Below are positions 43,881 through 53,882 of a stretch of DNA of 64,000 bases, piece after piece; within the stretch, counting starts at the first letter, position 1; each line of letters begins with the position of its first letter. Under the pieces are notes generated by a model. The model made no database searches. It had not been told where the DNA came from and saw only the letters and a list, made by a program, of their open reading frames with translations. The DNA lies in assembly GCA_963787675.1 (NCBI GenBank), contig CAWBDV010000005.1, positions 124,001 to 188,000 of the forward strand, written 5' to 3'. A program made the translations under genes and the position numbers. This stretch comes from JAJPKK01 sp963787675. GTDB taxonomy: Bacteria; Pseudomonadota; Alphaproteobacteria; Rhizobiales; Xanthobacteraceae.

Positions 43881-44903
43881 ATGGTCGCAGTCATGGACGA
43901 TCGCGCGCAAATATCTCGCCGCACTGAAAGCCTTGCGTTGCCGCACTGCCTCGACGGTGAGGTGCGTCACGACTGGACGCGCGCCGAGGTCGATGCGCTG
44001 TTCGAGCTGCCGTTCCCCGATCTTATCTTTCATGCCCAGCGCATCCACCGCATGCACTTCGATCCGCGCGAAGTGCAGGTCTCCACACTGCTGTCGATCA
44101 AGACCGGCGGCTGTCCCGAGGACTGCGCCTATTGTCCGCAGAGCGCGCGACTACCGCACCGGCGTCAACGCCGAAAAGTTGATGGACACCGCGGCGGTCA
44201 TCGCAGCGGCACGTGCCGCGAAGGACGGCGGCGCGAGCCGCTTCTGCATGGGAGCGGCATGGCGTTCGCCGAAGGAGCGCGATCTCGACCGGTCTGCGCC
44301 ATGGTCGAGGGCGTCAGGACGTTGGGGCTCGAGACCTGCGCGACGCTCGGCATGCTCGATCGCGACCAGGCGCGGCGCGCTGAAGGACGCGGGCCTCGAT
44401 TTCTACAATCACAACCTCGACACCTCGCCGGAGTTCTACGGCGAAATCATCACGACGCGGACGCTATCAGGATCGCCTCGACACGCTCGATCATGTGCGC
44501 TCAGCCGGCATCAACGTGTGCTGCGGCGGCATCGTCGGCATGGGCGAGGCGCGCGCCGACCGCATCGGATTGATTACGGCGCTCGCGAGCCTGCCGGTGC
44601 ACCCCGAAGTCAGTGCCGATCAACCTGCTGGTGCGGGTCGAAGGCACGCCGCTCGGCGATGCCGCGGCACTCGATCCGTTCGAATTCGTGCGCACCATCG
44701 CGGTTGCCCGCATTGCCATGCCGGCCTCGATGGTGCGGCTGTCCGCCGGCCGCGAGGACATGAGCGAGGAAACCCAGGCGCTCTGCTTTATTGCCGGTGC
44801 GAACTCGATCTTCTACGGCCCGAAGCTCCTCACGACCCCCAATCCGGAGCGTGGCCGCGATCTTGCGCTGCTCGACAAGCTCGGCCTACAGCCGATGCGC
44901 TGA
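43881..44903 (+). CDS. bioB: Biotin synthase, five frame breaks as read
   Basis: The region encodes a complete biotin synthase (about 339 residues after correction) split over all three forward frames. Pieces in order are the radical-SAM motif TGGCPEDCAYCPQSAR (Cx3Cx2C), DYRTGVNAEKLMDTAAVIAA, SRFCMGAAWRSPKERDLD, MVEGVRTLGLETCATLGMLD, KDAGLDFYNHNLDTSPEFYG, YQDRLDTLDHVRSAGINVCC, GGIVGMGEARADRIGL and VPINLLVRVEGTPLGD to the end KLGLQPMR. Breaks lie near 44152 (+1), 44290 (-1), 44377 (+1), 44463 (+1) and 44607 (+1). Each junction matches E. coli BioB once one base is removed or added. The enzyme inserts sulfur into dethiobiotin. Real inactivation is possible but less likely than read error. Confidence 0.82.
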
Positions 44904-44910
44904 GCGCGCC

Positions 44911-45303
44911 TCACTCTGCCGGGCCGTTGATCGCGACCGCGAGGGCGTAGCCCGCCCAGACCGCGAGCAGGCACAGCGCTACTGACGCGACAACGTAGGC
45001 GCCGGCGCGAAACCACGCGCCTTCCTGGAACAGCGAAAGCGTTTGCAGGCTGAATGCCGAGAACGTTGTGTAGCCGCCGCAGATGCCGGTCATCACGAAG
45101 AGCTTGGCATCGAGCGGCACATCGAAGCGGCCGCCGGGTCCGGTGAGCGCGAAGAACAATCCGATCACGAACGATCCCAGGATGTTGATGAGCAGCGTGC
45201 CCCAGGGAAACGCGGCGCCGAACAGTGCCGTCGCCACGCCCGTGCACCAGTGGCGCGCCATGCTGCCCAGTGCGCCGCCGACCGCGATCCAAACGTAAGT
45301 CAT
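44911..45303 (-). CDS. crcB: Fluoride ion exporter CrcB/Fluc
   Basis: 130 residues with four transmembrane helices. Family motifs: GGALGSMARHWCTGVA at the N-terminus, PWGTLLINILGSFVIGLFFA (the TLxxNxxG element with the polar track Asn) and GICGGYTTFSAFSLQTLSLF (GGxTTFSTF, phenylalanine box). It acts as a dual-topology dimeric fluoride channel in the inner membrane. ATG 45303 (MTYVWIAVGGALG) is chosen over the frame opening at 45378. It converges with bioB. No fluoride riboswitch was recognised upstream. Confidence 0.9.
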   Translation of the reverse strand: MTYVWIAVGGALGSMARHWCTGVATALFGAAFPWGTLLINILGSFVIGLFFALTGPGGRFDVPLDAKLFVMTGICGGYTTFSAFSLQTLSLFQEGAWFRAGAYVVASVALCLLAVWAGYALAVAINGPAE

Positions 45304-45421
45304 CGGGAGTCCTTCCAGCCGCGGCGACTTTGGAACGGCGGCGGCGGGGATCGCAAGCCCATAGTGTGGGCTCGGCAAGCGAACTTCATTTGTGCGGGCA
45401 GCATGGCATCCGATGCGGGCC

Positions 45422-46330
45422 TCAGCTCTTCTGTGCGAGCCGAAATCCGATCAGCACGATGGCGAAGCCGACAAGTTGAATGGCAGTCGGCACTTCGCCG
45501 AGCGCGAAGTAGCCGATCAACAACGTGAGGCCCGGTACCAGGGCCGGAAACACCGCGGCCCGCGACGGTCCGAGGAACACGACGGACCGGGCGAACAGAT
45601 AGATCGCGAGCGGTCCGGAAAAAATGCCCTGGGCGATCGCCTGCAGCAAATTCTCGAGCCATCCGGCCGCGATGATGTGGCCGAAGCCGAACACCGCGGC
45701 ATGCACCGGCAGATAGAGGAGGGTCAGCGCGCTCACGACCGCGGTGCCGCGCATCGGCTCGATGCGCCACAGCCGCAGCAAGGTCGCGAATACCGAGAAC
45801 ATGAGACCGGCGGAGGCGAAGGTCATGTCGCCAATCAGCCCCGTCGCGCCGATCGTCGCGACGCCCTCGCCGCCGATCACCGCAACGCCCGCCACGATGA
45901 TGATCGCGCCATAGATGCGGATCGGCGGCGGACGGTCGTTCACGACGAGGGCAGCGAGAATAAGCCCCGCGACCACTGCGACCGAGGGCTGAATGACGGC
46001 GCCGTGGCCCAGCGGCACCGCAAGGAATCCAGCCGCGCTGACGACGGCGAGCCCCGGACCGCCGGTCACCGCCAATGCCAGGCCGCGCCACCAGCCAATG
46101 CCGCCGAGCTTGCGCACGCCGGCGTGCAGCACCTGCGGCAGGAACACGATGCCGGCCCAGACATAGCGGTGCAGCGCGATGTCGAACGGCGTGAGGCCGA
46201 TGCCGATGCCGTGGCGCGCGGCGACGAACCCGCCCGCCCAGGACGCCGCGGCGCCGACGCCGCAGGCAATGCCGAGGAGGACGCGTCTGCGATCAGGCGT
46301 CGTGGATTTTGGCGTCGATATTGGTGTCAC
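45422..46330 (-). CDS. EamA/DMT-superfamily transporter
   Basis: 302 residues with about ten transmembrane helices arranged as two EamA repeats (first from LLGIACGVGAAASWAGGFVA, second from GLMFSVFATLLRLW to the end). The GWLENLLQAIAQGIFSGPLA and ALVPGLTLLIGYFALGEVPT elements are typical of drug/metabolite exporters such as RhaT/YdcZ-type permeases. The start is GTG 46330, whose GTGA overlaps the aminotransferase stop, so the two are translationally coupled. The exported compound may be an amino acid or metabolite related to the aminotransferase; this is inferred. Confidence 0.83.
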   Translation of the reverse strand: MTPISTPKSTTPDRRRVLLGIACGVGAAASWAGGFVAARHGIGIGLTPFDIALHRYVWAGIVFLPQVLHAGVRKLGGIGWWRGLALAVTGGPGLAVVSAAGFLAVPLGHGAVIQPSVAVVAGLILAALVVNDRPPPIRIYGAIIIVAGVAVIGGEGVATIGATGLIGDMTFASAGLMFSVFATLLRLWRIEPMRGTAVVSALTLLYLPVHAAVFGFGHIIAAGWLENLLQAIAQGIFSGPLAIYLFARSVVFLGPSRAAVFPALVPGLTLLIGYFALGEVPTAIQLVGFAIVLIGFRLAQKS

Positions 46331-47510
46331 GCCGCGCGGCGGCTCGCAAGGAATTCGCCCATGCGATCGAGCGCCCGCAGGATGTTCTCGGTCGAATTGG
46401 CGTAGGAGAGACGGACGTAGCCCTCGCCAAGCACGCCGAAGTCCGGGCCGCCGATGATCGCGACGCCGGCATCTTCGAGGAGCGATGTCGCAAGCGCCTT
46501 CGCCTTCCAGCCGGTCGCGGTTCACGTTGGGGAAGGCGTAGAACGCGCCCTTCGGCGTCGCGCAGGAGACGCCGGGCAGACGGTTGAGCCCCTCGACCAC
46601 GACCTTGCGGCGACGGTCGAACTCCGCGACCATGTGGTGGACCGCGTCCTGCGGCCCGGTGAGCGCGGCAAGCCCGGCGTATTGCGCCGGCGCGTTGACG
46701 CAGGAATGCAGGTTGACGGCGAGCTTGCGGGCATAAGTCGTAGAGCTTGCCGGGCCACACCGCGTAGCCGAGCCGCCAGCCGGTCATCGCATAGGTCTTC
46801 GACCAGCCGTTGAGCAGGATCAGCCGGTCGCGGATCGACGGATAGGACAACAGGCAGACGTGCTTCTCGCCGTCGTAGACCATGTGATCGTAGATTTCGT
46901 CCGACATCACGGCGACGTCCGGGAAGCGCTCGAGGCCCGCGACGAGCTTGTCGACCTCCACCTTCGGCGTGACGCCGCCGGTCGGATTGGCGGGCGAGTT
47001 GAGGATCAGGAGCCGCGTCTGCGGCGTGATCAGCGCAAGCGTTTCGTCGGCGGAGAACGCGAAGCCGTTCTCCTCGCGCACCGGCACCGGGATCGGCCGC
47101 GCGCCGGTGAATTCGATCATCGAGCGGTAGATCGGGAATCCGGGATCGGGATAGAGGATGTCGGCGCCCGGCTCGCCGAACATCAGGATCGACATGAACA
47201 TGGTCGGCTTGCCGCCCGGCATGATCATGACCTCGTCGGGCGAAACGTCGACGCCGACCCGCTTGTGCAGGTCGGCGGCGACGGCCTCGCGCAGCGGCAG
47301 GATGCCGGTCGCCGGCGTGTAGCCGTGATGGCCGTCGCGCAACGCCTTCACCGCGGCTTCGACGATGAAGTCAGGCGTTCGAAAATCCGGCTGGCCGATG
47401 CCGAGATTGATGATGTCGCGGCCCGACGCCGCAAGCTGCGTCGCCCGCGCCAGCACCGCGAATGCGTTTTCCTCGCCGATCCGATCGAACGCCGCAATGG
47501 TGCGAAGCAT
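46327..47510 (-). CDS. PLP-dependent aminotransferase (class I/II, AspC-like), two frame breaks as read
   Basis: Corrected length 393 residues. Before the first break: INLGIGQPDFRTPDFIVEAA, HHGYTPATGILPLREAVAAD, LILNSPANPTGGV, VMSDEIYDHMVYDG, and the PLP lysine in ILLNGWSKTYAMTGWRLGYA. Middle frame: MVAEFDRRRKVVVEGLNRLP, TPKGAFYAFPNVN. Last frame: GWKAKALATSLLEDAGVAII, VRLSYANSTENILRALDRMG, ASRRAA. Breaks lie near 46737 (extra T, restoring LYDYARKL) and 46513 (extra C, restoring NRDGWKAK). It transfers amino groups between amino and oxo acids; the exact substrate is unclear. It is coupled to the EamA exporter gene. Confidence 0.83.
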
Positions 47511-47630
47511 GATCCGTCCTCAACAGTTGCGCCCCGGCCATCGGCCGTACCTTCCGTAGATACCATGAGGGCGATGGGCGTGCGTCCGATAGGTTTGGGT
47601 TGTCGCACTCGAACCATCGGAGGCATTAGA
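47511..47630 (+). other. IS110 left flank, candidate bridge-RNA region
   Basis: 120 bases between the aminotransferase ATG and the transposase ATG. In IS110-group elements the left non-coding end encodes the bridge RNA that guides recombination. A perfect 12-base inverted repeat (CGATGGGCGTGC 47572-47583; GCACGCCCATCG 47649-47660) encloses the ribosome-binding site GGAGG. It could be part of such an RNA or a translation-attenuating hairpin. The element boundary could not be fixed. Confidence 0.4.
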
Positions 47631-48789
47631 TGCAAACATCGCATACCGGCACGCCCATCGGGGGTGATCATGGCACGATTTTCGTTTCGATCGAACTGAG
47701 CCAGAAGACATGGCTGGTGACGCTGCACAGCCCGGAGCGGGATCGGCTGTCGCGTCACCGGTGAAGGGTGGAGCTCATGGTGAGCTGCTGGCGCTGATTG
47801 ATCGTGTGCGTGGGCGGGCGGCCCGCGCGATGGGAGGGGTTCCTGCGGTGGTGAGTTGCTACGAGGCTGGCTACGACGGATTTTGGTTGCACCGGCTTTT
47901 GACGGCGTCGGGGATCCAGAATTACGTGTTCGATCCGGCGAGCATCGCGGTGGAGCAACGGGGCCGGCGGGCGAAGACCGATCGGATCGACGGCGAGCAG
48001 CTGCTGCGGACCTTGATGGCGTATTGCCGCGGCGAGCCGCGGGTGGTGCGAATCGTGCGGGTGCCGACCATCGAACAGGAGGACGCCCGTCGCGACAGCC
48101 GCGAACGGGAGCGGCTGATCAAGGAGCGGACGGCCCACACCAACCGGATCAAGGCGCTGCTGCGGCTGGTGGGAATGGCGATCGGCAACCCGTGCCGCCG
48201 CGACTGGCTGACATGGCTTTCGGCGCAGCGGGACCGGCAGGGCCAGGGGGTGCCGCCACGGATGCAGGCCGAGCTTGAGCGCGAGCATGAGCGGCTGATG
48301 CTGCTGTGCCGGCAACTAGCGGCGCTGGAGCGGCCGCCTGCCACAGCCGCGCCGACGCCTGCGGCGGCGCAGATGGCGCAGCGCCGCGACCTCCTGCTGG
48401 CGCTCAAAAGCCTCGGCCCGGTGTTCGCGTCGACGCTGACCAACGAGGCTTTCTACAAGGACTTTCGCAATCGCCGCGAGGTCGCCGGCTATCTCGGACT
48501 GGCTCCCAGTCCGTGGCAAAGCGGCGGGACTGCCCGCGAGCAGGGGATCAGCAAGGCAGGCAATCGGCGTGCCCGTCACAAGGCGATTGAGCTCGCCTGG
48601 CTGTGGCTACGGCATCAGCCGGGCAGCGCGCTTGCTCAATGGTTCCGGCAGCGCACCGTCAATGCCGGTCCTCGCATCAAACGCATCGCCATCGTTGCCT
48701 TGGCGCGCAAGCTGATGGTGGCGCTCTGGCGTTATCTCACAACCGGCCTTGTCCCCGACGGTGCGGTGCTCAAGGCGACCAAGGCGTAA
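47631..48789 (+). mobile_element. IS110-family transposase (DEDD type), one frame break as read
   Basis: Corrected length 385 residues from ATG 47631 (MQTSHTGTPIGGDHG). The N-terminal RuvC-like DEDD domain has Glu22 in IFVSIELSQKTW at the place of the first Asp, Glu in VVSCYEAGYDGFWLHRLL, and two Asp in RRAKTDRIDGEQLLR. A coiled-coil middle follows, then the C-terminal Transposase_20 domain (LLLALKSLGPVFASTLTNEA, YLGLAPSPWQSGGTAREQGI) with the putative nucleophilic Ser in the PWQSGGT/GISKAGN region. The frame changes near 47758 (one extra base before GGAGCTCATGG). IS110 elements insert without terminal repeats, so no ends are called. It lies between the aminotransferase and RND genes. Confidence 0.85.
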
Positions 48790-49229
48790 CCGCTTCAACG
48801 AACGCGTCACGCTGCGGCTGTTGCCGCGGTCAGCGCGGGACGGATGGTGACCGTGCCACCCTTGGGCCGACAAACGAGCCGCCCTGTAGATGGGTCACCT
48901 CCTCGTGGCTTCCTCGCCGCAAGCATGCGGAATGTGGGTGCGGACCAATGCGGTCCAACCGGATATGAGGTGATGCAGTGAGCTGCATAAATCATCGGAA
49001 GCCAATCCCGGTGCATGCGGACCGCGACGGCGCGCTGCGCTACGCATGGCTCCGCGCGCCGCCGCTACGCCCAATCCCCGAAATCCCCCAAACCTTCGCA
49101 ACCCTTGACCCAGAGCCCCATATGAGGGTGGGCAAAGCGAAGCGTGCCCACCGTCGGCGCGTCAGCGCGTGGGCACGCGCGAACTACGTCCGCGCTTTGC
49201 CCACCCTACCGATCCGGTGCCCCCCTCGC
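48790..49229. other. Gene-free region after the IS110 transposase
   Basis: About 440 bases. The first part probably belongs to the IS110 right end and contains a small hairpin (GGACC-AATGC-GGTCC, 48943-48957). Two copies of GCATGCGGA (near 48924 and 49014) lie about 90 bases apart. The last part holds the nested palindromic repeat described separately. Small frames here lack coding features. Confidence 0.45.
49125..49207. repeat. Nested palindromic intergenic repeat (GGGTGGGCAAAGCG type)
   Basis: Outer arms AGGGTGGGCAAAGCG (49125-49139) and its exact complement (49193-49207), and inner arms GCGTGCCCAC (49142-49151) and GTGGGCACGC (49169-49178). The whole would fold into a long hairpin. I recall this sequence as a highly dispersed intergenic element in Bradyrhizobium-type genomes. 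Confidence 0.75.
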
Positions 49230-52200
49230 TTACTCGGCGGACACGCCGAGCGGCGCGCCGGGCTCACCGCGCAATGATGGCCCAGCGAAGCGCGCGTGCA
49301 GGCGGTCGAGGGCGAGGTAGATGACGGGCGTCGTGTAGAGGGTGAGGAGCTGGCTCAGCAGCAATCCGCCGATGATCGTGATGCCGAGCGGGAAGCGCAG
49401 CTCCGAGCCGGTGCCGCTTTCGATGGCGAGCGGCAGGGCGCCGAACAGCGCCGCGAGCGTGGTCATCATGATGGGACGGAACCGCAGGAGGCACGCCTGC
49501 GTGATCGCCTCCCGCGGGGTGAGGCCGTCAGCGCGCTCGGCATCGAGCGCGAAGTCGATCATCATGATGGCGTTCTTCTTGACGATGCCCATCAACAGCA
49601 CGATGCCGATCAGCGCGATGATCGAGAGGTCCTGGCCGAAAAGCATCAGCGCTACGAGCGCGCCGACGCCGGCGGACGGCAGCGTCGACAGGATCGTCAG
49701 CGGATGGATAAAGCTCTCGTAGAGCATGCCGAGAACGATGTAGATCGTCACTATTGCCGCGAGGATCAGCCACGGCTCGCCGGCGAGGGAGGAGGAGAAC
49801 TCGGCGGCGTCGCCGGCGTAGGTGCCGTTGATCGAGGACGGCATGTCGATCTCGTCTTCGGCGGCAGAGATTGCCGCGATGGCATCGCCCAGCGAGGCGT
49901 TTGGCGCGAGATTGAAGCTGATGGTGACGGCCGGGAACTGCTCCTGATGCATGATCGCAAGCGGCGCCGTGGTGCGCGTCACCGTCGCGACTGCGCTCAG
50001 CGGGACGAGATTGGTTGAGGCGGTCGGCAGGAACGCCTGCGAGAGAGGTCGAACTCGACAGCGTGAGCTGCGCCGTCGCAGTGCCCACCGGCAGGTAGAG
50101 CTTCGACAAGGTCGACGGATCGCGCTGGTACTCCGGCATCGCTTCCAGGATCACGCGATACTGGTTGGCCTGGCCGAAGATCGTGGAGATCTGGCGTTGG
50201 CCAAAGGCATCGTCGAGCGTATCGCTGATAGCCTGCATCGAGATGCCGAGGCGGCCGGCCTTTTCGCGATCGATCGTGATGTCGACGCGCAAACCGCCGT
50301 CCTGCGCCTCCGACGCCACCTCGCGCAGCTGCGGATCGGCGCGCAGCCGGGTGACCAGCCGGTTCGCCCAGGCGCTGACGTCGGCGGCATCGGTGCCGGC
50401 GAGCGTATACTGAAAGAGCGCACGCGAAGCCCGCGTCGAAATCTGGATGTCCTGCACCGGCTGGAAATAGATGATGATGCCGGGGACCGCAGCGACCTTT
50501 CGCCTGAGCCGCTCCACCACGTCCAGGACGAAGCTCGCGCGTTCGTCGCGCAACTTGAGCGTGATGGCGAGGCGGCCAGCATTGGGCGTCGCATTCATCG
50601 GCGTAACGCCGACCACGGAAACGACGCCAGTGACATCAGGATCGGTGCGGATTTCCTTGACGACGTTCTGCTGCAGCCGCTGCATTTCGGCGAACGAGAC
50701 CTCGGGCCCTGCTTCCGTCACCGCCGTGATCAGGCCTGATGTCCTGGATCGGGAGGAAACCCTTCGGGATGACGATGTAAAGCCAGATGGTGGCGGCGAG
50801 GGTGAGCGCTGTCACCGCGAGCGTCGCCCGCTCGTGCCGCAGCACCCATTGGAGGCTCGCGTGATAGGCGTCGACCGCCCGTTCCACTGCGCCGTTGAGC
50901 CGCCGCGTCAGCGCGCCGACAAAACGCACGCCGCCCTCGTGCCGCAGTAGCCGGCTGCACATCATCGGCGTCAGCGTCAATGACACCACTGCCGAGGTGA
51001 TGACCGCGATCGTGAGCGTCAGCGCAAATTCGCGGAACATGCGCCCGACGATGCCGGTCATGAACAAGAGCGGAATGAACACCGCGACCAGCGACACGGT
51101 GAGCGAAATCACCGTGAAGCCGATCTCTTGGGCGCCGAGCAACGCCGCATCGAACGGGGCTTCGCCCTCTTCCATGTGGCGGACGATGTTTTCGATCATG
51201 ACGATGGCGTCGTCGATCACGAAGCCGGTGCCGATGGTCAGTGCCATCAGCGACAGATTGTCGAGGGAGAAGCCGCAGAACCACATCACAGCGAAGGTCG
51301 CGATGAGGGACAGCGGCAGCGCCACCCCGGCGATGATCGTAGCCCGCACCGAGCGCAGGAAGATGAACACCACCATCACGACGAGGGCGACGCTCAGCAC
51401 CAGCGTGAACTGGACGTCGCGGACCGAGGCCCGGATCGTGCCGGTCCGGTCCTGCACCACGGTGAGCGAGATGCCCTTGGGCATCGCGCGCTGCAGGCGC
51501 GGCAGCTCCTGGCCAATGCGGCGGACGGTATCGATGACATTCGCGCCGGGCTGGCGCTGCACATCGATGATGACGGCCGGCATGCCATTGAACCAGCCGC
51601 CGACCTTCTCGTTCTCGAGCCCGTCGATGACGTTCGCCACATCGCTCAGCATGACCGGCGAGCCGCCGCGATAGGCGATGATCAGGGTACGATAGGCGCC
51701 GATGCCAGTGATCTGGTCGTTGGAGGCGATGGTGTAGGACTGCTGGGCACCGTCGAACGAGCCCTTCGGTCCTGCCACGTTGGCCGCGACGATCGCGGTG
51801 CGCAAGTCTTCGAGCGCGATGCCGTAGGCGGCGAGCCGGGCGAGATCGGCCTGGATACGAATCGCCGGCTTGAGCCCGCCCTGCACAGAGACGTGGCCGA
51901 CGCCGGCCACCTCGCTCAACCGCTGGCCGATCAAGGTGTCGGCGAGGTCGCTCATCTGGCGGAGCGAGATCGTGGACGAGGTGAGCGCGAGCGTGATCAC
52001 CGGCACGTCGGCCGGGTTCACCTTGGAATAGACCGGCGGGTAAGGCAGGTTGCGCGGCAATGTCGAGCCGGCCGCGTTGATTGCAGACTGCACGTCCTGG
52101 GCCGCGGCATCGATATCGCGGTTGAGGTCGAACTGAAGCGTGATCTGGCTGACCCCGTAGGAACTGGACGAAGTCATGGTGGCCAACGCGGGGATTTGCC

Positions 52201-52414
52201 CGAACTGCCGCTCCAGCGGCGCGGTGACGAGCGAGGCCATGGTCTCGGGATTGGCGCCCGGAAGCTGCGTCGTCACCTGGATTGTGGGGAAATCCACCTG
52301 CGGCAGCGAGGCGATCGGAAGCAGGGCATAGCCCAGGAGCCCGCCCAGCATCACGGCAACGCCCAGCAGCGAGGTTGCGATCGGTCGATGAATGAAGGGC
52401 GTCGAGACGCTCAT
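49230..52414 (-). CDS. RND-family multidrug efflux permease (HAE1, MdtB/MdtC-like), two frame breaks as read
   Basis: Corrected length 1,060 residues. N-terminus MSVSTPFIHRPIATSLLGVA with the first transmembrane helix, PQVDFPTIQVTTQLPGANPE, the SSSSYGVSQITLQFDLNRDI porter loop, and TM4 GTGFVIDDAIVMIENIVRHM carrying the paired proton-relay aspartates. After a break near 50741 the next frame gives GLITAVTEAGPEVSFAEMQR and the second porter domain. After a break near 50048 the third frame gives GMLYESFIHPLTILSTLPSA, GIVKKNAIMMIDFALDAERA and the end. It is an inner-membrane proton-driven pump working with the adaptor encoded four bases upstream and an outer-membrane channel not seen here. Confidence 0.9.
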
Positions 52415-52418
52415 GCCG

Positions 52419-53882
52419 CTAACCGCCGGCGCGATTGCGGCGCTCCCGGCCTTCGCGTTGTCCTTGCCCGGGCTGCGGTCCGGCCGTTTGTCCCTGCGCA
52501 GGGGCCCCGGGCGCCGATTTTTCGCTCGACCCTTTTTCGGCAGCCTGCGCGCCACCTGCAGGCGCGGCATTTGCGGTCGGCGCGTTGCGCGGCTGCTTCC
52601 GCCGACGCTCGCTGCCGGCCGGGCGCGTCAGATCTTCTTCGCTGCCGATGGTGATCTTGGTGCCGTCGGTAAGTTGAGCGAACCCGGTGGTGACTACGCG
52701 ATCACCTTCGGCGATGCCGTCGCCGATGACCGCCTGGGTATCGTCCTGCTGGATCACTTTGACCGGATGCACCGCGACCGTGTCGTCGTCCTGCGCGGTG
52801 TAGGCGAAGGTGCCATTGGGCCCGCGTTGGACCGCGGCCGTGGGCACCACGATGACCTGCGGCAGCGTATCGACGAGAAGCTTCACGTTGACGAACTGGC
52901 CGGGCCAGAGCTGCAGGTCGGCGTTGGGAAACTCCGCTTTGAGCTTCACGGTGCCGGTGGTCTGATCGACCTGGTTGTCGATCACCTGCAGCGTCCCGCG
53001 ATCGACCACGGTCCGATTATCGTCGCCCAGCGCCTGCACCGAGAGCGCGCCCTTGGCGAAGGCCTTGTTGACGTGGGCAAGTTCCTGCTGCGGCAGCGTG
53101 AAGATCAGCGCAATCGGCTTGATCTGGGTAATGACGACGACGCCGGTGGTGTCGGTCGCATGAACGATGTTGCCTGCATCGATCTGGCGGATGCCGGTGC
53201 GTCCCGCGAGCGGCGCCGCGATCTTGGTGTAGGACAAGGTCGCCTTGGCGTTTTCGATGGCGCCCTGATCGGAGCGCACCTGCGCTTCAAGCTGCGCCAC
53301 CAGCGCCTTCTGCGTGTCGTATTGCTGCTTGGTCGCGGAATTGGTAACCGCGAGCTTCACATAGCGCTCGAGGTCGAGGCGCGCATTTGCAAGCTGCGCT
53401 TCATCCATCGCCTTCTTGGCGACGGCTTGATCGTATTGAGCCTGATAGATGGTCGGGTCGATGTCAGCGAGGACGAAATCCTGCTCGACGTCCTGCCCTT
53501 CCTTGAAATTGACGCTCATCAGCTTGCCGTCGACCTGCGCGCGCACGGTGACGGTGTTGAGCGCGCGGACGGTGCCGACGCCGTCGAAAAACACCGGCAC
53601 GTCGGCTTTGTGCGCGACAGCGGCCAACACCGGCACCGGTCCGTCGCCGCGCGGACCGCCGCGGCCGGCGCGACCGCCGGTCGCCTGCTGCTGGGCCGGA
53701 AGATATTTCGCGATCGCTTGCGGCAAATACGGCGCAATCGATTGCGGCGCGTAGAAATAGATCGCGGCACCAACACCGACGAGGATGACGATGAGCCCGA
53801 TCACCCAACCCCGTCGCCGCCGTGGCTGGCCCAGGGCGGGCGCAAGTTGCAGTGCCGACTTATCGATGAGATCGGTTTTCAA
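52419..53882 (-). CDS. RND efflux periplasmic adaptor (membrane fusion protein, MdtA-like)
   Basis: About 487 residues from TTG 53882, which has GGAG six bases upstream; GTG 53945 is an alternative start. One N-terminal membrane anchor (VIGLIVILVGVGAAIYFYA) is followed by the biotinyl-lipoyl domain (VPVFFDGVGTVRALNTVTVR, VDGKLMSVNFKEGQDV), an alpha-helical hairpin (about 160-225), a beta-barrel domain and a Pro/Ala/Gln-rich charged tail (about 425-487) unusual in length. It links the RND pump with an outer-membrane channel. Four bases separate its stop from the pump ATG. Confidence 0.88.
   Translation of the reverse strand: MKTDLIDKSALQLAPALGQPRRRRGWVIGLIVILVGVGAAIYFYAPQSIAPYLPQAIAKYLPAQQQATGGRAGRGGPRGDGPVPVLAAVAHKADVPVFFDGVGTVRALNTVTVRAQVDGKLMSVNFKEGQDVEQDFVLADIDPTIYQAQYDQAVAKKAMDEAQLANARLDLERYVKLAVTNSATKQQYDTQKALVAQLEAQVRSDQGAIENAKATLSYTKIAAPLAGRTGIRQIDAGNIVHATDTTGVVVITQIKPIALIFTLPQQELAHVNKAFAKGALSVQALGDDNRTVVDRGTLQVIDNQVDQTTGTVKLKAEFPNADLQLWPGQFVNVKLLVDTLPQVIVVPTAAVQRGPNGTFAYTAQDDDTVAVHPVKVIQQDDTQAVIGDGIAEGDRVVTTGFAQLTDGTKITIGSEEDLTRPAGSERRRKQPRNAPTANAAPAGGAQAAEKGSSEKSAPGAPAQGQTAGPQPGQGQREGRERRNRAGG

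Noticed and set aside
44140..44620. Programmed frameshifting in bioB or the RND gene
   Set aside because: The sites share no slippery sequence, stop-codon context or downstream structure, and occur in unrelated genes; read error is simpler.
45304..45420. Fluoride riboswitch upstream of crcB
   Set aside because: The conserved pseudoknot elements could not be matched in the leader.
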